Assembly: GCA_964568855.1 (NCBI GenBank)
Contig: CAZMSD010000032.1
Location: 1 to 49,748 of the forward strand
Direction: 5' to 3'
DNA length: 49,748 bases
Origin: CAZMSD01 sp964568855
GTDB lineage: Bacteria > CAIWAD01
Under the pieces are notes generated by a model. The model was not told where the DNA came from. It worked only from the letters and a program-made list of their open reading frames with translations, and ran no database searches. Shown here piece by piece: positions 42,500 to 49,748 of the stretch. How positions within the stretch are numbered: position 1 is the first letter of the stretch; the number at the start of each line of letters is the position of its first letter. The position numbers and the translations under genes were made by a program.

Positions 42500-44695
42500 A
42501 TGCTCATGACCTCCGCGCCTGAGAATACAGCCCCTCGTAGAAACGCGGCGATCATTCTCACCGACATTGCCGGCTTCAGCCGGTTGATGACCCGGGACGA
42601 ATCCACGGCGATCCGCGCCGTCGAGCGGCAGCGGACGCTGGCCCGCCAACTCCAGGAGTATTACGGCTGCCGCTTCATGAAGGACATGGGCGACGGGCAG
42701 CTCCTGGCCGCCGAGCAGGTCAACGACGCGGTGCACCTGGCCCTGGACCTGCAGTGGGCCATGAACACCGAGGAGGGCTTCCGGCTGCGGATCGGCCTCC
42801 ACTGGGGACTGGTGCGCTTCTCCGGCGACGACGTCTTCGGCGACCCGGTCAACGTGGCTGCGCGGCTGGAGCCCATGTGCGCCCCCGGAGGGATCTGCGT
42901 CTCGGGCGAGGTGCTGGAGTCCTACAACGGGGAACGGCTGCTGCAGCCCGTGTCGCTGGGCATGAGCCAGCTGCGCGGCATCGGCCGCATGGTGGAGATC
43001 TTCGCCCTTTCCGCGGACGACATGCCCGTGCCCCGCAACCGCTCCCGCTTCACGCGGGCGGGACGCGAGCGGCCGAGCATCGCCGTGCTCTGCTTCGACA
43101 ACATCGGCTCCCCCGACGACGAATACCTCGCCTACGGCTTGAGCGAGGACCTGATCCAGGCGCTCAGCCGCCTGGGATCGATCCGCGTCGCCGGGCTGGG
43201 CAGCGTGACACGCCTGCGTAGCGAGAAGCTGGACAGCGTGGACCTCGCCGACCGCCTGAACGTGGGCTTCCTGCTCGAAGGCAGCATCATGCGCGCCGAG
43301 GACCAGCTGCGGGTCAGCGCCCGCCTGCTGGACGGCCTGAGCGGCGAGGTGCTCTTCGCCGACCGCTGGGAGGAGAACAGCTCGGACCTGCTGGACGTGC
43401 GCGTCAAGCTCGAGGACATGCTGGCCAAGTACCTGGGACTGCGGGACGTGCAGACCATTCCCACGGGGGTGCATTTCGGCGCCTACAATCCCGGCGATCC
43501 CGGCAGCCAGACCCAGGAAGTGGTGGCCTACGAATTGTATCTCAAGGGACGCCACCGCCTGGATCACGCCCGCAGCCGCGAGGATGTGAGCCTGGCCGAG
43601 AGCTTCTTCCGCCGGGCGCTGGAGCTGGAGCCCCGGCTGACCGATCCCTGCCTGGCCCTGGCCGAGGTGCACGAAATCCGCGGGGACTTCGAACAGGCCC
43701 TGGACCAGGCTTATCGCGGTCTGCGCCTGGCCGAAGCCCACGGCGATCCCTGGTTCGAGGCCGAGGCCAACAACCGCGTGGGCGCCGTGTATCTCAGGAT
43801 CCACCACCTGGGCAAGGCCCGCGAATACCTCGAGAAAGCCTATGACAAGCGGGTGAAACTGCAGAACCAGGAGGGCGTCTGGCGCTCGCTGAGCAACCTG
43901 GGCGTGCTGGCCCGCCGGGAGGGCGACCTGGACACGGCCCGCCAGCGGCTCGAGGGGGCCCTGGAGCTGGTGCGCAGCCTGGGCGACCGCGAGGCGGAGG
44001 CGGGACTGCTGGGCAACCTGGCCGTGGTGCTGGCGAACCTCGGCCTCGCCGGCGCCGCCCGCGAAAACTACGTCCGGGCGCTGGAACTCTGCCGCGGCAT
44101 CGGCGACCATCGCGGAGCCGGGTTGGTGCTGGACAACATGGCCATGGTGGTCATGCGTGAGGATCCGGAGCAGGGCCTGGCCCTGATGAAGGAGGCTCTG
44201 GAGATCTTCGAGGAGCTGGGCGAGTGTTCGGAAGTGGCCCGTGTGCACCAGAACCTGGGCTGGATGCTGCAGAAGAGCGGCAAGGCGGATGAAGCTCGCC
44301 GTATGTACCTGGAAGGCCTCGAGGAAGCCCGCCGCGCCAGCGCTTCCTTCACCATCTGCTCCCTGAAGCTGAACCTGGCCGGCATGGAGCTCGAAGAAGG
44401 GAGGGCGGAGGCGGCCAGCGAGGGCGTGGACGGCCTGATGGAAGAGCTGGAGGTGCTGGGGGGAGGTCGCGCGCGCATCGGGCTCTACTGGCAGCTCTGC
44501 GAGATCGAGGAGCAGCTCGGCCGGGATATCCAGGCCCGCCGCGCCCTGAGGACCGCCTTCGACCTGCTGAACGCCCTGCTGAACCACCTGCCCGACGAGG
44601 ACTCCCGCAGCCGCTTCCTCGCCCTGGACCCGATCTACCAGCAGATCTTCGACCGCATCAACGCTCCACCGGCGCAACTGCGGACAGCCGATTGA
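42500..44695 (+). CDS. Class III adenylate/guanylate cyclase with TolB/FlgO-like and TPR domains
   Basis: 731 residues, no membrane segment. The cyclase homology domain (about 15-180) keeps the metal Asp residues D22 (ILTDIAGFS) and D65 (GDG), K61, purine-site D111, and transition-state N118 and R122 (VNVAAR), so it should be active. A TolB/FlgO-like domain follows (about 190-320: PSIAVLCFDNIGSPDDEYLAYGLSEDLI...LLEGSIMRAEDQLRVSARLLD). At least six TPR-like repeats cover about 350-690. This layout is common for soluble bacterial cyclases whose TPRs may sense partners. The start ATG 42500 lacks a good ribosome binding site; ATG 42506 is an alternative. It stands 33 bases after the lipoprotein gene. 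Confidence 0.9.
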   Translation: MLMTSAPENTAPRRNAAIILTDIAGFSRLMTRDESTAIRAVERQRTLARQLQEYYGCRFMKDMGDGQLLAAEQVNDAVHLALDLQWAMNTEEGFRLRIGLHWGLVRFSGDDVFGDPVNVAARLEPMCAPGGICVSGEVLESYNGERLLQPVSLGMSQLRGIGRMVEIFALSADDMPVPRNRSRFTRAGRERPSIAVLCFDNIGSPDDEYLAYGLSEDLIQALSRLGSIRVAGLGSVTRLRSEKLDSVDLADRLNVGFLLEGSIMRAEDQLRVSARLLDGLSGEVLFADRWEENSSDLLDVRVKLEDMLAKYLGLRDVQTIPTGVHFGAYNPGDPGSQTQEVVAYELYLKGRHRLDHARSREDVSLAESFFRRALELEPRLTDPCLALAEVHEIRGDFEQALDQAYRGLRLAEAHGDPWFEAEANNRVGAVYLRIHHLGKAREYLEKAYDKRVKLQNQEGVWRSLSNLGVLARREGDLDTARQRLEGALELVRSLGDREAEAGLLGNLAVVLANLGLAGAARENYVRALELCRGIGDHRGAGLVLDNMAMVVMREDPEQGLALMKEALEIFEELGECSEVARVHQNLGWMLQKSGKADEARRMYLEGLEEARRASASFTICSLKLNLAGMELEEGRAEAASEGVDGLMEELEVLGGGRARIGLYWQLCEIEEQLGRDIQARRALRTAFDLLNALLNHLPDEDSRSRFLALDPIYQQIFDRINAPPAQLRTAD

Positions 44696-44803
44696 CACGG
44701 CATTCCAGGTTTGTCGCTCTGCCGGAGAGCCGCCGTGGGTCTCGCAGAGGGAATAATCGGCAAATCATGCCTACTTGCGGGCGGATCTTTTCCGTTTTCG
44801 CCC

Positions 44804-44832
44804 TTGTGTCATACCACTAGATGTTGTATCAT
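44804..44832 (+). promoter_or_regulatory. Candidate nrdJ promoter
   Basis: TTGTGT (44804-44809), 17 bases and TATCAT (44827-44832; five of six consensus positions) form a good sigma-70-like promoter. Transcription would begin near 44839, giving a leader of about 260 bases before the nrdJ start. Confidence 0.5.
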
Positions 44833-44834
44833 GA

Positions 44835-45090
44835 ACTCCCGGTGACGGCACATATTGTGCCTGGCACCTGAGGAGTACTATGGGTCACCGGTGACCGCCT
44901 TCGGGCACTTCCCTCACCGGCGCAATCTTCAAATCAGCGAATTCAACCGGGACGCAACGCCTCGCCACAGCTAAAGCCGCGTCTTAGGACGATTCCCCGC
45001 AGGGAGTCGGGAGCCAAAGCTCAGGACCCTCTGAAAGGAGCTTTGTCTCTCGCCTTTTTGCCCTCCCGGGCCGTTCAAGCGGCCGGGTCT
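44835..45090 (+). promoter_or_regulatory. Long structured leader of nrdJ, candidate riboswitch or attenuator
   Basis: The 400-base gap has no gene but many stems. (a) A nested hairpin at 44836-44874 has CTCC/GGAG, GGTG/CACC and innermost GGCACA-TAT-TGTGCC. (b) The palindrome GGTCACCGGTGACC lies at 44883-44896. (c) A GACGC/GCGTC stem encloses GCCACAGCTAAAGCC (about 44951-44983). (d) CGATTCCC-CGCA-GGGAGTCG follows at about 44990-45009. (e) CAAAGCTC/GAGCTTTG is at about 45015-45045, followed by a run of five T. (f) A GC-rich hairpin lies just before the GAAGGAGA ribosome binding site. A coenzyme- or nucleotide-sensing leader would fit a B12-dependent reductase, but no known class is convincingly matched. 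Confidence 0.5.
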
Positions 45091-45102
45091 GAAGGAGACA
45101 GC

Positions 45103-47643
45103 ATGCAGCGGATGTTCTCGCACAGAGGTAAGCTGACGTCCTGCGTCGGCGATGCCGGCGTGCGCGACTACAGGGCCGTCTACGAGCACGTCGCCAAGCT
45201 GCAGAAGAGCGGCGAGCTGCCCGTGCATCACGACTACCTCGGCGGCGACGAGCTCGCCGAGAACGTGTACCGCCGTAAGTATTACGTCAAGGACCTGGCC
45301 GGGAACGCCGTCGAGCACTGTCCCGAGGACGTGTTCCGCCGGGTGGCCTCGTTCGTGGCCACCGCCGAGAGCGACCGCCCCCGCATGCTGGAATGGGCGG
45401 GGAAGTTCTACACCGAGCTCTACGAGGGGCGCTTCATTCCCGGCGGGCGGGTGCTGGCCGGCGCCGGCGACCTCTTCCGCCTGAAGACGCTGGCCAACTG
45501 CTTTGTCACACGCATCGACGAGGACAGCATCGACAGCCTCTACGAGTCCGCCTACCAGTGCGCCCGCACCTACAGCTACGGGGGCGGGATCGGCGTGGAC
45601 ATCACTCCCCTGAGACCCAAGAATTCGGTGGTCCACAACGCCGCCGACTGCTCCACAGGCGCGGTGAGCTTCATGGAGCTCTACTCGATGACCACGGGCC
45701 TGATCGGGCAGAGCGGCCGGCGCGGCGCCCTGATGCTGACCATCGACGTCAAGCACCCGGACATCTTCGATTTCATCCGGGTCAAGAAGGATCCGAGCTG
45801 GGTGACGCAGCAGATCGTCAAGCAGTGCTCCTGGTCGGGGAACTTCGACGACCGGCAGTTGCGCGAGATCGAGAAACACGTGGCCGAGAACACCCAGGTG
45901 CGCTTCGCCAACATCTCGATCAAGGTCTCCGACGAGTTCATGAACGCCGTCGAGGAGCAGAAACGCTACGGCGCCGGCGGCTACCTGGTCTATCGCAAGC
46001 TGGGCCGCGACAGGCTGCGGGAGGCCCACCAGAGCCAGGGCGTCCACTACAGCGTGGGCATCCCTTCCAAGGACCTTTCGCGTTACCGCCTCGAACGGCA
46101 TTTCGAGAGCCTCGAGGAACTCAACCGCTGGCTGGTCCGCGAGACGGACGTGGCCCTGAGCCCCGAAATGCTGGACGACCCGGCGCGGCGGGACGTCTAC
46201 GGCGACCTGCTGGTGCCGATGCGGGTGCCGCCCTCGAACGACCTGCTGGATCACATGGATCGCGACGAGGAGTTTGCCGTCCGGCGCAGCGGCGACTTCA
46301 TGCTCTACTTCGCCAGCAGGGTGACCGGCGAGATCCGCCGCCTGGTGAAGGCCCGCGAGATCTGGGACCAGTTCGTCGAGGGCAACTACCGCACGGCCGA
46401 GCCGGGTCTGATCTTCTGGTCCACGATGAGCCGCAACAGCCCCTCGAACTACGTGGGACGCCCGATCATCAGCACCAATCCCTGCGCCGAGGTTCCGCTG
46501 GAGGACGGCGGCGCCTGCAACCTGGGCAGCCTGAACCTCTCGCGCTTCGTGTTACACGGCTTCAGCGACGAGGCCGAGGTGGACTGGAAGCAGCTCGAGC
46601 GGAGCACGGCCGTGCTGGTGCGCTTCCTGGACGACGTGGTGAGCTGGAACGAGCGCCTCAACCCCTTGCCCAAGCAGCGGCAGGCGGCATCGGAGACGCG
46701 GCGGCTGGGCCTGGGCGTGATGGGCGTGGCGGACATGCTCTTCCAGCTCGGGCTGGAATACGATTCCGAGGAGGGCATCGAGGTCATCACGCGCGTGATG
46801 CAGTTCATCGCCGACACGGCCTACGCCACCAGCGCCGGACTGGCCGAGGAGAAGGGCCCCAGCCCGATCTTCGACGCGGAAAGCTACATGCGCTGCCCCT
46901 ACGTCTGCGACGCCCTGAGCGACTCCACGCGCGCCAGGATCGGCGAGTCGGGCCTGCGCAACATCGCCATCACCAGCATCGCGCCGACGGGCACCATCTC
47001 GAACATCGTGCTGGCGCACGCGATCGGGGACCGGCACTACATCGGCGTCTCGGGCGGAATCGAGCCGGTCTTCGCGCTGTATTACACCAGGCGCAGCGAG
47101 AGCCTGGACAACCGCTTCTTCAAGGTCTTCCACAGCACGGTGCGGGCCTGGCTGGACCTGCACGGAAAGACCGAGGAGGCCGGGCGGGCCGAGAGCCTGG
47201 AGCAGGTGCTGCCGGCTTTCTTCTTCCACACCGCCCATGGAATCGATCCCGACCAGCGGGTCGAGATCCAGGGGCGGGTGCAGCGCTACGTGGATCACAG
47301 CATCAGCTCGACGATCAACCTGCCCGAGGACGTGAATCCCGAGCTGATCAGCGACATCTACCTGGACGCCTGGCGCAAGGGGCTCAAGGGAGTCACCGTC
47401 TACCGCGACGGCAGCCGGGTGCCCATTCTCTCCGTGGACGGCCAGCGCAGCGAGTTCCAGCGCTACAAGGAGAAGCGGTTCCGCGTCAGGGACCGCGACG
47501 GCGTGGAGCACGTCTTCGCCGGGGACGAGGTCCTGCACCTGCCCGACGGCACGCTGACCACCCCGTATCACTTTTTCAGGTTCAGTTCTCTAAGCATGGA
47601 AAAGCTGCTGGACGGCAGCGCCTTCGAGGAGGTCGAGGCATGA
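45103..47643 (+). CDS. nrdJ: Class II (adenosylcobalamin-dependent) ribonucleotide reductase, catalytic subunit
   Basis: Makes deoxyribonucleotides using a cobalamin-generated thiyl radical. The 846-residue chain carries redox Cys C133 (LANCFVTRI), the radical Cys C461 in NPCAE with N459 and E463, and the partner Cys C472 (GGACNLGSLNL). The 11-residue C461-C472 spacing is that of class II enzymes. GYRT-like and TGTISNI phosphate segments are present (APTGTISNIV). No N-terminal ATP-cone is evident. ATG 45103 has GAAGGAGA 4 bases upstream and follows a leader of about 260 bases. The C-terminal redox tail is missing here and is encoded by the next gene, with which it overlaps by 4 bases. Confidence 0.95.
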   Translation: MQRMFSHRGKLTSCVGDAGVRDYRAVYEHVAKLQKSGELPVHHDYLGGDELAENVYRRKYYVKDLAGNAVEHCPEDVFRRVASFVATAESDRPRMLEWAGKFYTELYEGRFIPGGRVLAGAGDLFRLKTLANCFVTRIDEDSIDSLYESAYQCARTYSYGGGIGVDITPLRPKNSVVHNAADCSTGAVSFMELYSMTTGLIGQSGRRGALMLTIDVKHPDIFDFIRVKKDPSWVTQQIVKQCSWSGNFDDRQLREIEKHVAENTQVRFANISIKVSDEFMNAVEEQKRYGAGGYLVYRKLGRDRLREAHQSQGVHYSVGIPSKDLSRYRLERHFESLEELNRWLVRETDVALSPEMLDDPARRDVYGDLLVPMRVPPSNDLLDHMDRDEEFAVRRSGDFMLYFASRVTGEIRRLVKAREIWDQFVEGNYRTAEPGLIFWSTMSRNSPSNYVGRPIISTNPCAEVPLEDGGACNLGSLNLSRFVLHGFSDEAEVDWKQLERSTAVLVRFLDDVVSWNERLNPLPKQRQAASETRRLGLGVMGVADMLFQLGLEYDSEEGIEVITRVMQFIADTAYATSAGLAEEKGPSPIFDAESYMRCPYVCDALSDSTRARIGESGLRNIAITSIAPTGTISNIVLAHAIGDRHYIGVSGGIEPVFALYYTRRSESLDNRFFKVFHSTVRAWLDLHGKTEEAGRAESLEQVLPAFFFHTAHGIDPDQRVEIQGRVQRYVDHSISSTINLPEDVNPELISDIYLDAWRKGLKGVTVYRDGSRVPILSVDGQRSEFQRYKEKRFRVRDRDGVEHVFAGDEVLHLPDGTLTTPYHFFRFSSLSMEKLLDGSAFEEVEA

Positions 47644-48740
47644 TCTACCTGGATCCGGATCGCCTGCAGATCGAGGAAGTGGATCTCGCCGTGCTCGCCG
47701 GGGAGGACCCGGGGAACAGCAAGGACGAGGGCGGCAACGGGAAGCAGGGCGAACGCGGCGAGGGCGCATCCCCGGCCGCGCCGGCGGTAGACGCGTCCCG
47801 CAAGGCCGTGCAGATCAGCTTCGACGGGGATGACAAGGGGGCTTCGCCACCCGCGGAGGAATCCACCGGCGACCTGTTCAGCGGCGCCGCGAGGGAGGAT
47901 CCGGGCGGGCGGGAGAGCGACGGACAGGGCGAGCTGGGCCTTGAGGGCGAGCAGATCCAGGTCCGGCCGGACGTGGTCAACGCCATGGTCTACCGCCTGC
48001 GCTCGGGATTCGTCAAGCACAACGTCTACATCACGCTGGGCTGGATCGAGCAGGGCGGCCGGCCCCGTCCGGTTGAGATCTTCTTCAACTCCAAGGACCT
48101 TACGCGTAATCCCGAGTACGCCATCCTGACCAGGCTGATCAGTGCCATCTTCCGCAAGGAGAGCGACTCGGCCTTCATCCTGGAAGAGCTGCGGGGCATC
48201 CACGATCCCAACGGCGGGGTCTTCAAGAACGGCCGCTACATGCACAGCTTCTACGCCGAGGTGGCGGACGTGATCGAGCGCTTCTTCTACGACGTGGGGA
48301 TCCTCGAGCCCCGCATGGGGAACTACGTGGGGGGGAAGGCCCCGGCACAGGCACCGGTCTCCGCCGGTGATCCGGCCGGAGTCCCACGTGCGTCCGCGGG
48401 TTCCGCAAGCTCCGGCGGCTGCGGTGCTTCCGGAAGTCCGGGGAAGCCTTCTGTCACACAAGCCGGCGCCGATCGACCGCAGGCCCGGCAGGCCGATGTG
48501 TCACAGGCCACCGCCGGCGCCGCAGAGGCGGCGGAGACCGCCCTGACCATGCTGGCCGCATCCCGCGCCGGCGGAGCGGAAAAGGGCCAGCTGGACCTGG
48601 CGGGCGGCGAGAGGCCCGAATTGCTGCAGGAGATCAACCAGCAGTTCAAGATCTGCCCCGACTGCCAGGAACGCAGCCTGAAGATGGAGGCCGGCTGCGA
48701 CGTCTGCGTGGCCTGCGGCTATTCGCGCTGCGACAAGTAA
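47640..48740 (+). CDS. Second subunit of split class II ribonucleotide reductase (TSCPD domain, CxxC tail)
   Basis: 366 residues. The middle (about 105-220: RPDVVNAMVYRLRSGFVKHNVYITLGW...NPEYAILTRLISAIFRKESDSAFILEELRGI) is the TSCPD domain normally found at the C-terminus of long NrdJ proteins. The last 25 residues have CPDC and CDVCVACGYSRC, which would include the thiol pair that re-reduces the active site. About 100 N-terminal and 110 pre-C-terminal residues are low-complexity linkers. This corresponds to the NrdJa/NrdJb split known from Pseudomonas. The start overlaps nrdJ (ATGA), so the two are translationally coupled. Confidence 0.85.
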   Translation: MIYLDPDRLQIEEVDLAVLAGEDPGNSKDEGGNGKQGERGEGASPAAPAVDASRKAVQISFDGDDKGASPPAEESTGDLFSGAAREDPGGRESDGQGELGLEGEQIQVRPDVVNAMVYRLRSGFVKHNVYITLGWIEQGGRPRPVEIFFNSKDLTRNPEYAILTRLISAIFRKESDSAFILEELRGIHDPNGGVFKNGRYMHSFYAEVADVIERFFYDVGILEPRMGNYVGGKAPAQAPVSAGDPAGVPRASAGSASSGGCGASGSPGKPSVTQAGADRPQARQADVSQATAGAAEAAETALTMLAASRAGGAEKGQLDLAGGERPELLQEINQQFKICPDCQERSLKMEAGCDVCVACGYSRCDK

Positions 48741-48765
48741 GGGGAACGCACACCCCTCGGGAAAA

Positions 48766-48797
48766 CGGCGGAAGGGCTTGAAAAAGACCTTCCGCCG
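48766..48797 (+). terminator. Ten-base-pair hairpin after the nrdJ operon
   Basis: CGGCGGAAGG (48766-48775) pairs perfectly with CCTTCCGCCG (48788-48797) around a 12-base A-rich loop. The T-tract expected of an intrinsic terminator is lacking (CGATAATTTCC follows), so termination or RNA 3'-end protection is possible but not certain. A second small stem (TTTCCGC/GCGGAAA) lies just before the tRNA. Confidence 0.45.
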
Positions 48798-48841
48798 CGA
48801 TAATTTCCAAGGCTTTCCGCGCCATGCGGAAAAGACAGCCT

Positions 48842-48914
<73 letters not shown>

Positions 48915-49748
48915 TTAACAATATCAATAACTTACACCTATTTTCAAAATCGACTGATACTGTCTCTGGAACTATTTTGGAACTCCTGCTCAAACTCTGA
49001 TACTGATGTATCCCCATCATCTGATCCTCTCAATGCAGATATTTCTGGCGATTTCAGGGTAGGGCAGCGCGCTGAGGAGGATTAGATTCAGAAAAACCTG
49101 AGCCATCTGAATCCGCTGAAATGAACTCCACGATTCTCCTGCACATCACTTTGAGGTTTTTCTCTGGCATTTATCCAGCGCCTTCTGTTCTAGCATGTAG
49201 ACAATCTCGGACTGCTGTAGTTCCATCGCGAATTTGAGTGTCGCAATGAAGTTCGACAAGAAGACACTCAACGAAAGCGACACCTGCACGACGTTCATAA
49301 TCCCTGCAATTAGATAATCAGGCTGGGACGATCGCTCTTTGATTCACCGAGAAGTCCATATCACAAACGATCGGATATTCGTTCGTGGGAAGCTTGTCAC
49401 ACGCGTGATCTGAAGGCGAGTCAGCTACCTCATGCATTACATACACCCAATTGAAGCAAGGGTACAATGCTGTTGATGAGCGTGTGATACAGATTCGAAG
49501 AAGGATGATTCCCACAGGAATTTTCCTTCCTGTATTTATGCCTCGAAATTGGCACTCTGAGGTATCCTGTGATGTGAAAATCAGCCTGTTTCAGAATCTA
49601 TGTACACGTTGGATAATTCAGAAATTAGAAGGAGTGGTATTGAGATGGCTTACTTTGAGATTGGCTGTGTATACAACCGACGAAAAGACATACCGGCGGT
49701 ATGTGTCAACAAAACCGAGACAGTTCCTCCTCTGAAATTAGTGTACAT
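48915..49748. other. AT-rich segment after tRNA-Lys, no supported gene
   Basis: Composition drops sharply from the window average immediately at the tRNA 3' end and stays low to the edge. Open frames are short, without recognisable domains. Short repeats are visible: CTGATACTG at 48954 and 48997, and TGGAACT at 48967 and 48978. It could be the beginning of an island or prophage integrated at the tRNA, a decayed gene, or a native spacer. The window ends before this can be settled. Confidence 0.5.
49146..49298 (-). CDS. Possible small protein of 50 residues
   Basis: Within the AT-rich segment a minus-strand frame begins at ATG 49298 with AGGGA just upstream. It encodes a hydrophobic N-terminal stretch (about 2-24) followed by a charged helix-like part (MELQQSEIVYMLEQKALDK) ending in a Lys-rich tail. 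This could be a small single-pass membrane protein. It has no family I recognise and may be chance. Confidence 0.25.
   Translation of the reverse strand: MNVVQVSLSLSVFLSNFIATLKFAMELQQSEIVYMLEQKALDKCQRKTSK

Noticed and set aside
44847..44861. NrdR box in the nrdJ upstream region
   Set aside because: The near-palindrome is 15 bases with an odd centre and does not fit the 16-base NrdR consensus.
44935..45012. Assignment of the nrdJ leader as a cobalamin or c-di-GMP-I riboswitch
   Set aside because: Only fragments of either consensus are visible; required helices, such as the GAAA-capped P1b of GEMM or a full B12 box, could not be found. Kept as an unassigned leader.
49318..49735. Short open frames on both strands in the terminal AT-rich segment (49318-49515 minus, 49451-49735 plus)
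   Set aside because: They overlap each other, lack ribosome binding sites and domains, and have the composition expected for chance frames.

Overview
The window is about two thirds G+C, densely coding, and carries a conserved bacterial housekeeping set. It encodes LolA, FliD/FliS flagellar proteins and two lipoproteins, which points to a flagellated bacterium with an outer membrane. It also has SpoVG, RicT/PSP1, a K+-dependent-type membrane pyrophosphatase, a split B12-dependent ribonucleotide reductase and a microcompartment vertex protein. That mixture would fit a little-cultured lineage near the FCB group (Krumholzibacteriota- or Eisenbacteria-like), but the placement is inference only.

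Layout. (1) 1-1094: the 5' part of an IS256-family transposase (minus strand) abuts a response-regulator receiver that has lost its first third. (2) 1099-5959, plus strand: an HDOD protein, a Dus-type tRNA dihydrouridine synthase, and an overlapping hsp20-lon pair. (3) 5971-14609, minus strand: LytM/EnvC-like protein, holB, ricT, metG, then a large PAS/GAF hybrid histidine kinase. (4) 14745-28887, plus strand: gcvT, comB, ftsK, lolA, an LPG-synthase-like membrane protein, a polysaccharide BY-kinase, ispE, spoVG, prs, rplY, pth and hppA, many overlapping by 1-14 bases. (5) 28918-30962: a lower-GC membrane protein, then rpsF-rpsR-rplI ending in a strong terminator. (6) 30981-35358: a PAP2-like lipoprotein (minus), about 690 bases without a recognised gene, then fliD, fliS and two small unknown genes, one with two FlgM-like segments. 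(7) 35359-42466: an AT-rich region with a candidate structured RNA, then eight tightly packed genes: bifunctional nuclease, degenerate histidine kinase, DUF1844, alpha-D-phosphohexomutase, EutN/CcmL vertex protein, DeoC aldolase with an apparent encapsulation peptide, thymidine phosphorylase, lipoprotein. (8) 42500-44695: adenylate cyclase-TPR protein. (9) 44696-48740: a long structured leader and a two-gene class II ribonucleotide reductase. (10) tRNA-Lys(CUU), followed by about 830 bases of AT-rich sequence to the window edge.

The most interesting region is 37.6-41.7 kb. Thymidine phosphorylase would release deoxyribose-1-phosphate. A phosphomutase beside it could isomerise this to deoxyribose-5-phosphate. 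A DeoC with an N-terminal amphipathic helix and a long flexible linker, encoded 4 bases into the end of a shell-vertex gene, would cleave that to glyceraldehyde-3-phosphate and acetaldehyde. This reads as part of a nucleoside-catabolising microcompartment whose hexameric shell proteins and aldehyde dehydrogenase would be encoded elsewhere. Two structured leaders (before the nuclease gene and before nrdJ) and an apparent excess of the 7-mer GTGATAC are further unexplained signals.
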